From: Glandiceps talaboti | Taxonomy: Eukaryota; Hemichordata; Enteropneusta; Spengelidae | Direction of reading: 5' to 3' | Length of the DNA stretch: 64,000 nucleotides | Assembly: GCF_964340395.1 (NCBI RefSeq) | Contig: NC_135558.1 | Span: forward strand, 19,866,371-19,930,370 | Shown here: piece by piece, positions 1-35,500 of the stretch | How positions within the stretch are numbered: position 1 is the first letter of the stretch | How the letters are laid out: each line of letters begins with the position of its first letter | Notes under the pieces: model-generated | Seen by the model: only the letters and a program-made list of their open reading frames with translations | Told to the model about the DNA's origin: nothing | The model's database searches: none | Made by a program: the position numbers and the translations under genes

Positions 1-12
1 TATTTTATACAG

Positions 13-21663
<21,651 letters not shown>

Positions 21664-23401
21664 TGACTAAGAGGAGATGAGAATTTGACCTATGAGAGTG
21701 GTTTTAAATATTTACACTCTACGTTTAAGTCTAGAGGCTATCCATGTCTTCGAATCTTTTCTCATGTCTAGCTCAATGATGTCATGAGATGCAGTTTCAA
21801 GTTCAAACGAAGCGATTAACATAGTCATTAACAGTATGACTTTGTTAATCAATCACAGAATCCTGTCCAATGATAACGAAGATAGACTTCTAAGTATTTA
21901 TTTGGGCAGTTACATAATAATCTAATGAAAGTCGTATCAGGACGCAACTTATCCATTGTTTACAACATTCTAACAGTTGGGGGTTTACACTGCATGGACA
22001 ACTTTTAATGTATTATTTCTTGTGGAGCTAGATTGGGTAAGGAGAGATCCCGAGATTTGAAGCAACGGAAAGTATGTTGCCTACATTAAAGAGTACATGC
22101 TAAATTAAAAAAAAAACTTGCTAGCAATTTATCACTGTGCTTTAATTTATGGTTATGATTCGTGCAAGAAAATAGAACTGTGCGATGATACACAGATTTC
22201 TAATATCATCATACATCACTTTAAAAAATATATAATACGGTTACCATAATTAATTGTAATACTAGGTATTTAACTATATCATTTCCTTTAGACCAGACCA
22301 CGTGCTTTTTATCATTATTCATTTCTATAATTACGGTTTATCAGTATGGTTGTACTTACAAACGAAAGTGTACACGATTCTAGTTATATCTTCCAAGACG
22401 GTTTATCACTTGTCTATCACTACATAAATTCACCAGTACGTACAGTATACATGTACTACAACCGTACAACATTCATTCCATTGATATGAATGCCAACATC
22501 CGGGTCCGTTGCTAGTCCAGTGATGCATCATCACAGATCTCTGACAGGTGTCATTATACATATATCTCAATGCCAATGTGTCTCATAAAAGCCCAACTCG
22601 AATAACATCCATTTGGCATACCGAACAAACAGTGCCTACTTTGAATAAAGAAATTAGGCGTATTATATATATTTCGTTTAAAATGTCGTTGATTTACACA
22701 TGTTTAATTTTTTTACACGACTTACAGGAGTACAACTTGAGTTTTATAGATTTTTTCTTTTTCATATTTGGGGTAGGGTTAGGGAGTTTGTTGCGAATTA
22801 AAGTATGTCTGTTGTTTTCCAATTACTGTGGCATACTGAACTATTTGTTATTATCATAATAATAATAATAAGATGGTTTGTAATGCGCCTCATCTCTGAA
22901 GAGCTCGAAGCGCAGAGGAAGAGTGGATACACAAATAGTTAATGAAAATGTGAATTCAAGGTAATGTGTATTAAATAAACTGAGAAAGAAAAACAGTTAT
23001 TAGCAGTTGAAGAGGTGAGTTTTCAGAGAATGTCTGAAGGTTGACAAAGATTTGGAATGGCGGAGATCAAAAGGGAGGTGGTTCCATGAAGTAGGGTAGA
23101 ATTCAAAACTAGTATTGAATCGTGATAATCTAAATCACGAAATATTTAATACTTTGAATCGTAATACATGTCAGTTTCAAAAATATATTAATGTACGTTT
23201 ACGTTATATATTGTAACAGCATTACAATCCTCACCAAAATTCTTTTGTTTAGCGATAGCGATATCCTACATGCGATGTATGGCGTCATCGGAATTCATCA
23301 GTTCTGGACCTAAGCAATTAGGTATATTCCACAATATAATACTATTTTATGGATGTCTGTTAACCACAGACCTCAACCTTTTCGCAATGTGTTACGCTAC
23401 A
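21664..23401. other. Intergenic region after channel gene
   Basis: Probably holds the 3' UTR of the channel gene; no clear nearby polyadenylation signal was singled out. Around 22857-23110 an (ATA) run followed by GTAATGCGCCTC looks like a reversed LINE/SINE tail. No gene recognised. Confidence 0.4.
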
Positions 23402-24233
23402 TTAAAGTGGCCATACTGAGGAGGATTTGATATTTATTTTGGATTTTAATTTTTAAGACAATTTTATCATGGCTTCCAACTTGAAAAATCTATGTGAAAC
23501 AACATTGACCAATTCTGTGTTTGTAAGTCATTACACTGCAAAAAGCTAAAAAGTGTGTAAAACGTTTGTTATTGTACATACAATAACAAAAAGTATACAC
23601 TATTAATCCTTTGCAATGTGTTGAGTTACAAACAAAGACTTGGCATATATTGTTTCATATTTTCCAACAGGAAGACATTATCGAATCTTTAAGGTCAGCA
23701 AGATTTGTAGTGGAATGATAAACTGCATACGAGACGATATATGTGGTATGAACTGGAACATAGACTTTATCTATCAAAGTCCTGAGTTCTGCCTAACCCC
23801 CCCCCCCCCCCTCCTCCAAGGCTAGAGCCAGCATTCGACTCAGATGCTCACAGCCCAACGGTCAAAAGCCAAGTTTTGAATCTGCGACGCTATGGTCTTA
23901 CAATAATTAAATTGCAATAAGTCACGCATATCAGATATGCTTTTAAGATAACAATAGGTCATGCATAATTATGAACGTCATGGAGATGAAAGAAAGATAC
24001 TAAACTTTAAATTCAATGACATCTCCAGACATACGATATTAGTGTACCAATTGTCTTGACACCCATGTGAGCCATATTCATTTCTCTAACTAGGTGTTTG
24101 ACGATGTCCATGTATAAGCAGTATCATGTCTGAACCCAAACACAGTAATTACACCATAACACCATGATGAAATTGTTCTGAAAATTAAATATCCAAAGTA
24201 AATACCAAATCCTCATCCATATGGCGACTTTAA
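23402..24233. mobile_element. TTAA palindromic MITE, copy B, with about 500-bp internal insertion
   Basis: The termini TTAAAGTGGCCATA and CATATGGCGACTTTAA match copies A and C. The middle (about 23660-24150) is unrelated sequence that includes a poly-C run at 23797-23812, so the palindrome appears interrupted. Confidence 0.6.
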
Positions 24234-27200
24234 GGGTAAATTGTAAAAAGTACCTATATTATGTGCAATTGAACAACAATGTACATTTTAACAATGATGT
24301 AACTACTATATGAATGTCCTCAAACTTTCTCTGAGTGGTCGTTCTTGAAAAAGTACAGAGTTTTGCTAGTTTTTAGTTTTTTTTGTCCATTTCCTGTAAT
24401 TCTCAGTTACAGAATTTACATCATAATCATCAATTACAAAAGTATGCAAATATGTAGTAAGCATTGTAGAAGGCGTTTTAAAGTTCAACCATAGAATTAA
24501 CTTATTATACATATATAAACAACTAAATATGTTATAAATGGTGTTCATGATGTGTTGTTGTTGTTGTTTTGTTGCTTTTCTGTTATTGGATGATTTTATT
24601 GTTTATTTGATGGTGTATTTGCTACTTGTTGGTATGTGGAAATGGAGTAATTTGTTAGTTGAATATTTTCATACTTCTTGCATCAATTTTCGATTCCATA
24701 TTGTCCTACACTATCAGGCATCTCTCTCCAATGTCTAGGTTCGACAGCCCCCCCCCCCCCACAAGCTAATCTGTAGAGAATGTACATATACGCAACATGT
24801 GACGCTTTCGCTATTCCGTTTTCTAAAAACTGGTCCACGCTCATTTTTTGTCAAATCATATTGACACACTTGGCCATAGTAACCAAAAGCAACACCCTTA
24901 GCAACAACCAAATGCCAGTATATTTTGCGACGGTAAGGTTATTGAATAGGCAAATGAATAAACATTAAAAAAATGTATGCAAATATGCCTGGTAAAATTA
25001 TGTATATTCCAAAGATAACAACATGATGGGTATGCATTTGGATAAACAGATATGCCTAGTAACAAGACCACACCCATAGCAACAGTGAAATGATGATGTG
25101 CATTATAAATTAACAACATAGATGGTTAGGCAAACGGATCAAATTTCATAAATTTTGACTAGTCACCCACCAACTATCAAAGATACTGATACTGTACAGA
25201 GCAACAGTAAAAGAGAGCTGTATCAGCATGTGGATAAACATTTTTCTAAACTGCACATAAACTGTACAATACTGGTACCATTGGCGCTATTTTAGGTGCA
25301 TTTATAAGGTAACTCCCACTAAAATTCTGGAGATGTACAATAATTATTGTATGGTATACTACACTGAGGTATCAGTGACGATCGCTAAAGACGTGGTCTT
25401 TGCAAGGAGAAATCTCACATCGGCTGCTCTAACCTATACTTGGAGATGCTAATAGTCTGGTGGACTTTTCCTTCAATCTTGTGTCATCTGTGTCATCATA
25501 TTGGATGGCAGGGAGGGGGTGTATTTATATCTATTAATACTATATATCAATGCAGTGTCGCATAGGAATAATAGTCCATTAACAACTAAGTAACCACTCA
25601 TACTAGGTCGCCGCACTATAGTATTGAAACAAAGTTATTTTGCAGATCTTATGATCTCACCGAAATAGAATGGAGTGACTTATTCAAATTTGTCAAAATG
25701 AACCTTGTGTAAAATGAAAGATTCTCATTGGGTTGGTTTCTCACACGGCTGAATTTAGAAAATTTACCGAATTAAGCTAAAGTGCAAATCATACGCACGC
25801 ATTATGCTCAAAATTATTTGGTTCATGTAATTAACATTTGCCAAATATTATGGTAGATAAGGCACATATGGCATTCTATTGGTTATTACTATTTGAAGAA
25901 GAATATTTGTATATGTTAATATGTATTATTATGCTAAACAGGTAATTAATATGCAAGACAACAACAAATATGTGTACCATGTTATTTTATTTGGGTTAGC
26001 TGTTATTCTGAAAAGATATAAAAGAAAATGTTGATTTGAATGCAAACATGTTATTATAACATTTGTTATATATTCAACTATTCCTTATGCAAATCGCCGT
26101 CAAATGTTGTTTCATTTAAACACATTCTTCAATAAAAAAAACAAGAAATTAGTTACATACTCAACACAGAAATTAGTACAAAAACTGGTGATCACACTTG
26201 TCAGCAAATATCATGTACGTGTGGGTAAAACAATATAACTAATATGACAAAACTCCATGATGGACGAGTGCAAGTGTGACACAGGGTTATGTTTACACGA
26301 GTAGTTCTAGTGTACTCTTCAGCCGTACTTTCAAAAACGTGGCGAGTGAAAATATGACAGCACACACTGCAAGCTTGCACGAGTGTAATTATCCACGAGT
26401 ACCTACACTGGAACTCAGTGGCATGGGGTTCTGTTATTATCACACCGTACATATGTTTATCCAAAACAGCAACTTTCCGTAAAAATCATAGTGTGACCAC
26501 GTGTTTTCAATTATAACGAACAATCGTGCTGCATTTGCATACTATTAGAATACAGGTATACAATGTTATTTTTGATATTACACTACAGTGCGTATACCAC
26601 CTGTATGCATGCAACACGGTATCACTGGTTCATATATAATAACTGTACACTTGATCGATATCTTTAATATAATCACACGAAACGAGTGTTATAATTCAAT
26701 ATACCTAGTGAATAATAGTGCTATTTCAATGCTTAATTCTTTCACTATTGTATCACCATTTAGTAGAATTCAAATTCCAAATCATACACTAAATATATTC
26801 CGTACGATCATCTGTTACTAAGAAATAAGACCTACACCTACTTGTATAAAGTACTATAAAATAGGACATACCTACTTCCTTGACCTTGTATAACACACTA
26901 AATATATTTGCTATGATTTACTATAAAATAAGGCCTACACACTTCATTGCATAAATAATGAATATTTCAAAGTTGACTGTAATTATTTTTAATAAAAATA
27001 ACTTCACAAAGAGCAGTATCTTCGCTTCTCATATACAAATATCTATCTAAACAGATAGTAAATACATAAATTGTAAAGTAAGTCCTCGTCTTATGTGAAA
27101 AAGAAGTGTTTGCTGATGAACGGTAAAATAAAGACAAAGTCAACACACGAGTCTGTTCATGATGATGATATTAATCACAACATATCAATGAAATTACCTC

Positions 27201-28253
27201 CATTATCGATATAAAAACATATTGCCAGACATGATATATCATTACTTTAATAAACAAAAATGTTATAGCAGAGACTTGTAAACAAATAACTCCAATGGTG
27301 TGGTAGCAAAACTAAAAATTTGTGTTATTTAATAAAATATTAATATGATTATAATTATGAATCCCTTCCCTATTGCTATCATTGCAATATACATCATCAT
27401 TCGGTTGTTGCTGTGGGCGAAGTCTTGTTTGCTAGGTATGTTTGCACATTTTGTGAACCTTTATTCACTTGCCTTAATACCAGTTAATTAATACCAGTTG
27501 TCATATTTGCAATAAACACAATCATTTGGCTGTTGCTATGGGCGTCATCTTTTTGCTTTATATATTGTATACATTTTTAAAAAAAAGTATATTCACTCGC
27601 TAACAATCCCTGTTGTTATCTTTATTTAGAATTAAATATTGTTTCATCAAAATAACACATTTTAAGAACTATATACATATCACTGATGATATCATGTCAT
27701 AAACAATCCTTAATCTACATACATGTACTCATTAAAACGTTCAAACCAAATTTCAGACCAATCTGTCCTGGAGTTTTGGAGTTTTTGCAAAATAAATCAC
27801 ACCTTTCATCCAAAAAAAGGCAATCGGTCTGGCGGTTTTTGACTTTCAGTCATTACATTCGCACAGACAGACAGACATACACACACACACACACACACAC
27901 TCACACTCACACAAATATAGTTCACCCCCTAAAGCACAGACATTTCACCATGCTTAAAGCAATACTAGTTCAGTTGTGCTAAAAGTGAAAGTCAATGTCA
28001 AAGCATAGCTTGTGATCTCTCCTCTAAAAACACTTCAGCAAGTACCACACGCACATTTGCAACACTCTATTGTTCTGAAAACAAGGTACACACGATTTAA
28101 AAAAAAACAAACCAGCATTTACTTTTGAAATATATTCTGACATAAGAAAATGTCACACAGTACGTTGGATTACAACTCATAGTACATGTGTCACATTTCG
28201 TTATTGATTCACATCTGACTTAGTTATGACAACTGTATGGGCATCAGTCAAAT
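24234..28253. other. Intergenic region between channel gene and CYP20
   Basis: The two genes converge here. Contains scattered copies of a unit with GTTGCTATGGGCGTG (24850-25130, 27400-27550) and a microsatellite-bearing element at 27360-27985. No protein-coding exon recognised. Confidence 0.45.
27360..27985. repeat. Composite element: GGGCG-box units plus microsatellite plus tail
   Basis: Two units of about 120 bp with GTTGCTATGGGCG, then AATTTCAGACCAATCTGTCC and GGCGGTTTTTGACTTTCAGT, then CAGACAGACA/(AC) arrays, then a tail with AGTTCAGTTGTGCTAA. The same order and tail occur at 45000-46120. Confidence 0.6.
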
Positions 28254-28515
28254 TTAGTCAACCAAATTTCTTTCACTAGCAGTGAGCCATATTTCATCGC
28301 TTGGTAGAGTTACAAAACCAAACTTGTGTTGTATGTTTTGTCCCTCTACCAAGTGAAATTTAAATTTCCTCAGTAAAGCCACCAAGAAAACTGTCGCCTC
28401 AGCATACGCTATACGATACCCAGGACAAATTCTTTTCCCAGCAAATCCAAACACTGAAAAGGCTAAAGGATGACGCTTGGACACTTCCTCAGGAGAAAAT
28501 CTGTCCGGGTCAAAC
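28254..28515 (-). CDS. CYP20A1: CYP20 exon 11: heme-binding loop, C-terminus
   Basis: FDPDRF, then FGFAGKRICPGYRIAYAEA with the heme-ligand cysteine, then HLVEGQNIQHKFGF and a TAA stop at 28256-28254. Confidence 0.95.
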
Positions 28516-29519
28516 CTGGAATTAAAATATACTAAAGATTGGTTATCCAGACAATAAACACTTAACTTTTATTCAAAGAAGTTTTCATAAAACACTTACG
28601 TCGTACCTATATACAGTCATGTAATTGTCTAAAGTAAAACTGAGATACTACATATCTGTATACAGCCATGTATTTGTCTAAAGTATAACTGATATATTAT
28701 CGATCTTTATATAAATATGCAATTGTCTAATATAAAACTGATATACCTATACAGTCATGTGATTGTCTGATATACTATACTATCTACCTGCAAACTGGTC
28801 ATTGTTGTATGGTAAAGCCACACTGGGTATTACTAGAATGATCGTTTGATAAGTGTATAGGTAACAAATAAAACTTTGTACTGCATCAACATACTTGGAT
28901 AAATGTGTTTGTGTTTGTTTGTCTGTTTATTTATTTATTTATTTGTGTTTTTGTTTTTTGTCTGTGTTGTTTGTTTGTCTATCTGCCTGTCTGTCTGTTT
29001 TTCTGTCGGCCTGTTTGTTTGTTTGCTTGTGTGTTTTGTTTGTTTACTTGTTTGTGTACGTTTGTGTTTTTATGTGAGTCTATGTGTGTGTGGTGTCAGA
29101 CTTTGGATAGTCTGCTTTAAAACAACAATAACCAGGACACTGTGAAGAGAATGCTTCTTTGTCTCTATTATATATAGTCTTTATAAGGTAAAAGAGGTGT
29201 TGTATTAGTTCCATTGTGAGTTACTAGTATGTGTCGTTACTGTAAATACTAAAAATGCGTTGTAAGTCCCTATTGCACTGGTTAACTTAAGCTGTACATC
29301 ATATCTGGTACAAGTGTAATTTACTGTATGTGATATTACCTTTCAGGATCTGGCCAGACTTTGGGGTCAAGTAATACCACTCCAAGTGCATGTACTACTG
29401 CTGTCTGTAAATAATGGAGATGTCAGAAAAGCGACATTAAGTGATGCATTTAAGCATTCACACATATATACATGTCAAATACACACCGAAACACATACTT
29501 ACATGCGTTTGCAAACCAT

Positions 29520-29563
<44 letters not shown>

Positions 29564-32500
29564 ATACATACATACATACATACATACATACATACATACA
29601 TACATACATACATACATACATACAGACAGACAGACAGACAGACACGCAACACAACTATATTAGGATGTGCATGTATATCAGTTAACAACTCAAGTCCCAG
29701 ATATTATTTAATCCTCACCCCTTTTGGAATGGTATAGCCCAGTACTTTCGTGTCTCTTTCATAGTCAACTCTGGCAGCCATTGTTGCAAGTGCTGAACAT
29801 CTCATGACTTCATCAAATACTTGTTTTGTGTAGCTGAAAAGTTTGAATTGCAGTTTTTAGTATCTATTAGTAAACAGTAAAGAAATATTACAAACAAAGA
29901 CCTTTTGGACAATACAATATGCTATAATGTTTTAAAATCTTACTATTCAACTCAGTAAGATTAGATTGTATTTATCTTTTGTTCAGCGCAACTCAGGAAC
30001 CTATGAGTGATCAAGGGGGGCCTTTTACTTGTCTATACGAGGTGAATGTCATTCTACAAGTAAACAGTAGTGGTGACGAGTATTGTTTGGCTTATTGATG
30101 ACATACATGGCAGGGGAATAATATAGTTACATTTATATCTGCACACCGATAATGTATGGTCTATAATGAGAAATGTACTGTGGCAAATGTTTCTTTTTTA
30201 AGTATATGTGAAATGCCGATCAATGTATTATGATTGGCCAATGGAAATAAATTCGTTTTCAAGGAGCACAACTTGGGTTTATAATATTTGGGTGTAGTTT
30301 TTGCTATATGTTTAAAAGGTAGTCGCAGTATTGTCCTTAACGGAGCACACTTAACCATTACTTGAAATTGACTGAACTTATTTAGATAGTACTCATAAAT
30401 GATCCGATGACATGATTTATGATACGTATCAAAAATTACTAGAAAATCCCTATGCCATCATCTGTTCTGACAATGATAGAAAATACTATATGAATGTTAT
30501 AGAAGACATGCATTGAGATAACATTATACTGGTATGTAGTATTGTCACTTCAATCAAAAAAGAGCTTATAAACTCAGATTGTGCCACTTTAACAGTAGAC
30601 TTACACTAGTTTTGGTAGAGTCTCATGATCAACAAGGTCATCCTCACCAAGTACATTCATAATCTCTTCATAGACCTTGTCTTGGACCTCACAATCCTTT
30701 GTCAAATAATACATCGCCCACACCATCACTGTAAAATGAAGCTTAAACTCATAACAAGGTCAAACTGCAGGAAAAAGAATTGACAATCCCATCGTTCCCC
30801 GTTTGATTGAAACAATGTCAGGGACTGAACACAAACTATAGGGAGGGTATTTACTGACTATATACTAGTACTTGCTTGCTATTTTATGATTACAAGTGAC
30901 GATGATATTCATACACAAACCCATCAAGCTGACCTTTGTCAAGAGAGGACTGTGTATGGGCATAAGGCTGCCAATGATGAAAATCGTTATAATCCTTAAT
31001 ATTTTCTGGCAAAACTATTGTGTTTTTTTAAAAGGACAAGATATAAATCTTATCGAACAACAAAATATAAGCATTTTTGCATTTTTCTTTTCTTTTCTTT
31101 TTCATATGCTTTTCATGTCATTTTGAATTTACTTTTTATGTGATTTTGAATTTATTTTTCATTTCATTTTGATTTTATTTTCATTTCATTTCATTTGTCG
31201 TTTTGATTTTTGTTTTGATTTGATTTGATTTTACTTTGCACTTCAATATTACATTTCATTTCATTTTATTTTACTTTTCAATTTGATTGCATTTTACTTT
31301 CATTTCATTTCTTTTTGTTACTTTGCTTTGACTTTCTCCCTATTTAAAAAAATTAAATGATATTTATTTTGTTTTGGTTCGATTGTTTTTAGAAATGAAA
31401 TTGTTTATTTTTCGTTCTTCGCTAAGATTGTTATCCTGTCCCTTTAAAAAAAATAGTTTCGCCAGAATATATTAACGATTATAGCAAATTTTGTCATTGG
31501 CAACCTTAGGCCACTATAGACTGTGTATACATGAACATATATAAACACACCAAGCTGACCTTTGACAAATTGGAAAATTTGCCTACCTTAAGGACGTCAA
31601 ATTAGAAGTCTTCGAGGGAACGTAGCAGTAACTACAGTAGCTTTCCCTAATTCATCGCTAGGTGTCGTCCTTCCATAGTACTATAAAAGCCTGAAAAGGC
31701 TACCTTACGTCATTACCTTTCTGAGCAGCGTGTAGAGGTTCCATATCGTGATAGCTGGTACCATAGGTCATAAGCAACTTGTGCTGACCAAATTTAGCAA
31801 TTAAGCTAGAATTTTGCTCAATTACGAGCGGTAATTTATATGCAACATAGTGCAAAACAATGGTACTAAGACCAATAAACAAGAGCACAAAGGCATGGGA
31901 CCAGTGGAACCTACAATGAACAAGAATACTGATTATAACTGTTTAACACAGTAAATAGGGTAGAAAAGTCAACTCACCAGAAAATTGGCATCGGGCTGGG
32001 TGGGAGGGAAGAACGTAGTAGTTACTGCTACGTTCCCTCGAAGACTTCTAATTTGACGTCCTTAAGGTAGGCAAATTTTCCAAGTCTTCATCAGTTACTG
32101 CACAGTAACTACAGTAGCTGATTACATAGCTGGATGCCTATTGGTGGGTTGAATTGTCAGTCTCCTGAACAGCCCTAAGTATCAAACGTCCAGTCTCTGA
32201 GCTGTCTGTATGACGGCGATAGAACCGTGTGAATGTAGATTCTGAAGTCCAGTCACCAAGTTGGAGAATCTGAGCAGTAGTTGCTCCTTGACGTATTGCT
32301 GCCGATGTTGCTGCTCCCCTAGTGCTGTGGGCTCTAAACTTATTTGTATCAATGCCTGCCCTAGCAAGTGTAGTCTTTATCCATCTTGCAATAGTCTGAG
32401 AAGTAACCTCATTAAAAGGTTTAACAAATGAAATAAATAATCTTGATGGTCGGGTTTTCCCCATTGTTACTACATAATCTCTTAACTTGGTAGTTCTCCA

Positions 32501-35500
32501 TATATATGTAGAAACGTAATATTTGACATCCAATGCCTTGTCACCAAAACTTGGACACTTCACCACCCGCGAAGGCCTGGTAACAGTTGATGTCTTGGTT
32601 AAACTTGGGATAACAAAAGTACATTCTCTATCCGATATATTACAGTATCTTAAGTCCAAATAACTTAAAGTCTGTCCTCTATCTGAGGAGGTTAGTGCAA
32701 TTAAAGTTGCAGTCTTAAGAGTGAGTTGCTTCAGGCTTAGACTCCTTGCTGGATGCAGTGACTTTAAATAGTGCAGAACTTTCGCTACACTCCAGGTTGT
32801 TGGGTAACGTGGTAAAGGTGGCCTAACACGAAAGAAACCTTTAAATAATCTTGTAATAAGTGGATGTGATCCAACTGGTTCATTATTAATGTGCAAATGT
32901 ACAGAAGAGATAGCAGATCTGTATCCATTTAAGGTACTATATGCAAGCCTATGTCTATTGAATAACCCAGTAAGGAATTCTACTACCTGAATTACAGGAC
33001 ATGAAACGGGATTGGTATTCTGTTGTACACACCAGCTAGCGAAGCGCTTCCACTTGCTGTCGTAGAGTCTAGAAGTCTTGATGCAGATTGCCTTGATGAG
33101 GATCTCTGTAGCCTGCTGTGAAAGTCCAAGACCTCTGTAGTGTGACCGGAGAGTTGCCAAACGGCTAGAGGAGTCAAACTGAACTTGGGTTGATTCCCTG
33201 TGTGTGGTTCCCTGAGTAAGTCTGTGCAATCTGGCAGAAGTACCGGGTAGTTGCTGGTTAACTGTAGTAACATTGGATACCACGGTTTCGTTTTCCATAC
33301 TGGTGCTACAAACAGCGTTCTTGCTCTGTCCTGTTGTATTTTCCTTAGACATTTCAGTATTAGTAGATGTGGTGGAAACATGTACAACTCTTTCTCTGCC
33401 CATGAGAGAGAGAATGCGTCGACTGCAAAAGCTTTGGGGTCTAACTTCCATGACACATACAGGGGAAGTTGAGCTGTATTTCGACTTGCGAATAAGTCTA
33501 TTTCTGGTAGGTGAAACCTGCTGCAAACCTGTCTGAAAAGGTCTGGTTTGAGTTGAAAGTCGTGTTGATCTGTAAATATCCTGGACTGATGGTCTGCTAA
33601 TGTATTGTCTATTCCTGGTAAGTATTCTACTGCAAGGGTAATATTTTGAGTTTCGCACAATTGCCAAACTTGTAGGGCTACTGCACATAGTTCCCTGGAT
33701 CTGACTCCCCCCTGGTGATTTAGATAAGCCACTGCTGACGTGTTGTCTAGCTGTACTGTTACGGAGAGGTCTGACCTGTTTTGGACAAATGTCTGTATGG
33801 ATAGAAGAGCGGCCTTTATTTCCAGAATGTTGATATGTAATTCCTTTTCCTGTAAAGTCCAACGTCCCTGTGTTGCCTGATGACCACATACTGCTCCCCA
33901 ACCACTGAGTGAGGCATCTGCCTGGATAGTTAAGTCTGGAGGTGGAGGATGTATCAGTCGACCGTTGTGTGTGGAGGCCTGATTTATCCACCACTGAAGA
34001 TCGGACTTTGACTCCTTTGAAAGGAGTATTGGGATTTCCCAAGAGACTTCTGGAAAAACCTTGTGAACTAACTGACGTTGTAGACTTCGATAATGGCATG
34101 CAGCAATGGCCATGGAACCCCTTGCGTTTTCTATTAATCCCAACATTCTTGCTAATTGACGCAAAGAGACTGACTGTCTGTTTAAGAGGTGGGTTGCAAA
34201 TCCGATAATGGTTTGTAGCTTGTCCTGAGGTAATGAGACTGTCATCAGCTCTGTGTTGTAGGTACGACCTAGATGGGTGAGTACCTGTGTTGGGATTAGA
34301 TGTGATTTTTTCAAGTTGGGTATGAACCCGAGTCGTTGGAAGAGACCTAGAAGGTAGTTGTTGTTTCTCTGACACAGTTCTCTGGTTTCTGCTACATTGA
34401 TTATATCGTCTATGAAACTGCTGCAAAGGATTCCCCGTGAACGAGCATGAGCAAGTGGGATTTTCATAACCTTTGTGAATAGCCTTGGTGCTGAAGTGAG
34501 CCCGAATGGTAGGCAAGTGTATTGGTAGCGCTGGTCTATCCACTGGAAACAAAGATATTTTTGATGATCTGCATGAATGGGAATCATGAAGTATGCATCT
34601 GTGAGATCTATTGACGTCATGAAATAACCCTGGCTTAACAACTGTTCTATGACAGGATGGCTCTCCATTTTGAAAGATATCTTTTTGATGTGTCTGTTCA
34701 GTTCTTTGAGGTCTATGATTACCCTGTAATCCCCTGATGGTTTTGGAACAGTGAAAATTCTGGAAACAAACTGACCTGGTTGATGTTTGACTGGAACTAT
34801 GGCCTGCTTGTGAAGTAAATTTTCTATTTCTGTCTGAATGATTTGATACTGCTTGCTGGATGTTGGGTTGGTAATTGGCTGGATTGACTGAACTGGAGTT
34901 GATGTTAACTGAAGTTTGTAACCCTGAATGACCTTTGAAATCCAAGTGTTTTGTGTAATTGTTTTCCAAGTATTTAGGAAATACTGGAGTCTGCCTGCAA
35001 CTGGTATTGATGACTTTACAAGTTCACTGCTTATTCTGGTTGGAAGAGGTGTAATTACCTTTTCCTTGTGGTCTGCCTGAGCCCTTTTGGTACTTCTTCT
35101 TATTGTCTTGGTTGTAGTTGTTTCGTTGATAGTTTTTTCCACCCTTGTAATATCCAGACTGGTTTCCGGTTTGTTTGACTGACCTGTTGTCATTTCTGGA
35201 AACGATACGAAAAGCATTGACTGACTTCTTGGAGTCGTTTATGGCCTTTACCAAGTTTCCACCAAAAAATCCCTGTGATGTCGGCTTGGCATCTTGTAAT
35301 AAATCTTTGTATTCACTACGAAAGAATGGCTTCAATCTTGCCTGACGAACCTCAGCTAGCGCGTAGCTCGCAGTAGTCATAAGATGGATAGCATCTCCAA
35401 GTGCCTCTCTAATTGTTGGTACGTGCTGTACCGGGTCAAATTCTGGAGAAATAATGGTTTCCAGGGCTTGAAGAACTGGGCGAATAGACAAGTTAAAGTT

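Noticed and set aside
28254-28515. CYP3/thromboxane synthase assignment
   Set aside because: Canonical heme loop alone is not specific; the rest (GNLPD, YGPVASFW, VEGQ C-terminus) follows CYP20.
33251-33536. Plus-strand ORFs inside the DIRS element
   Set aside because: Antisense shadows of the RT/recombinase region with no domain.
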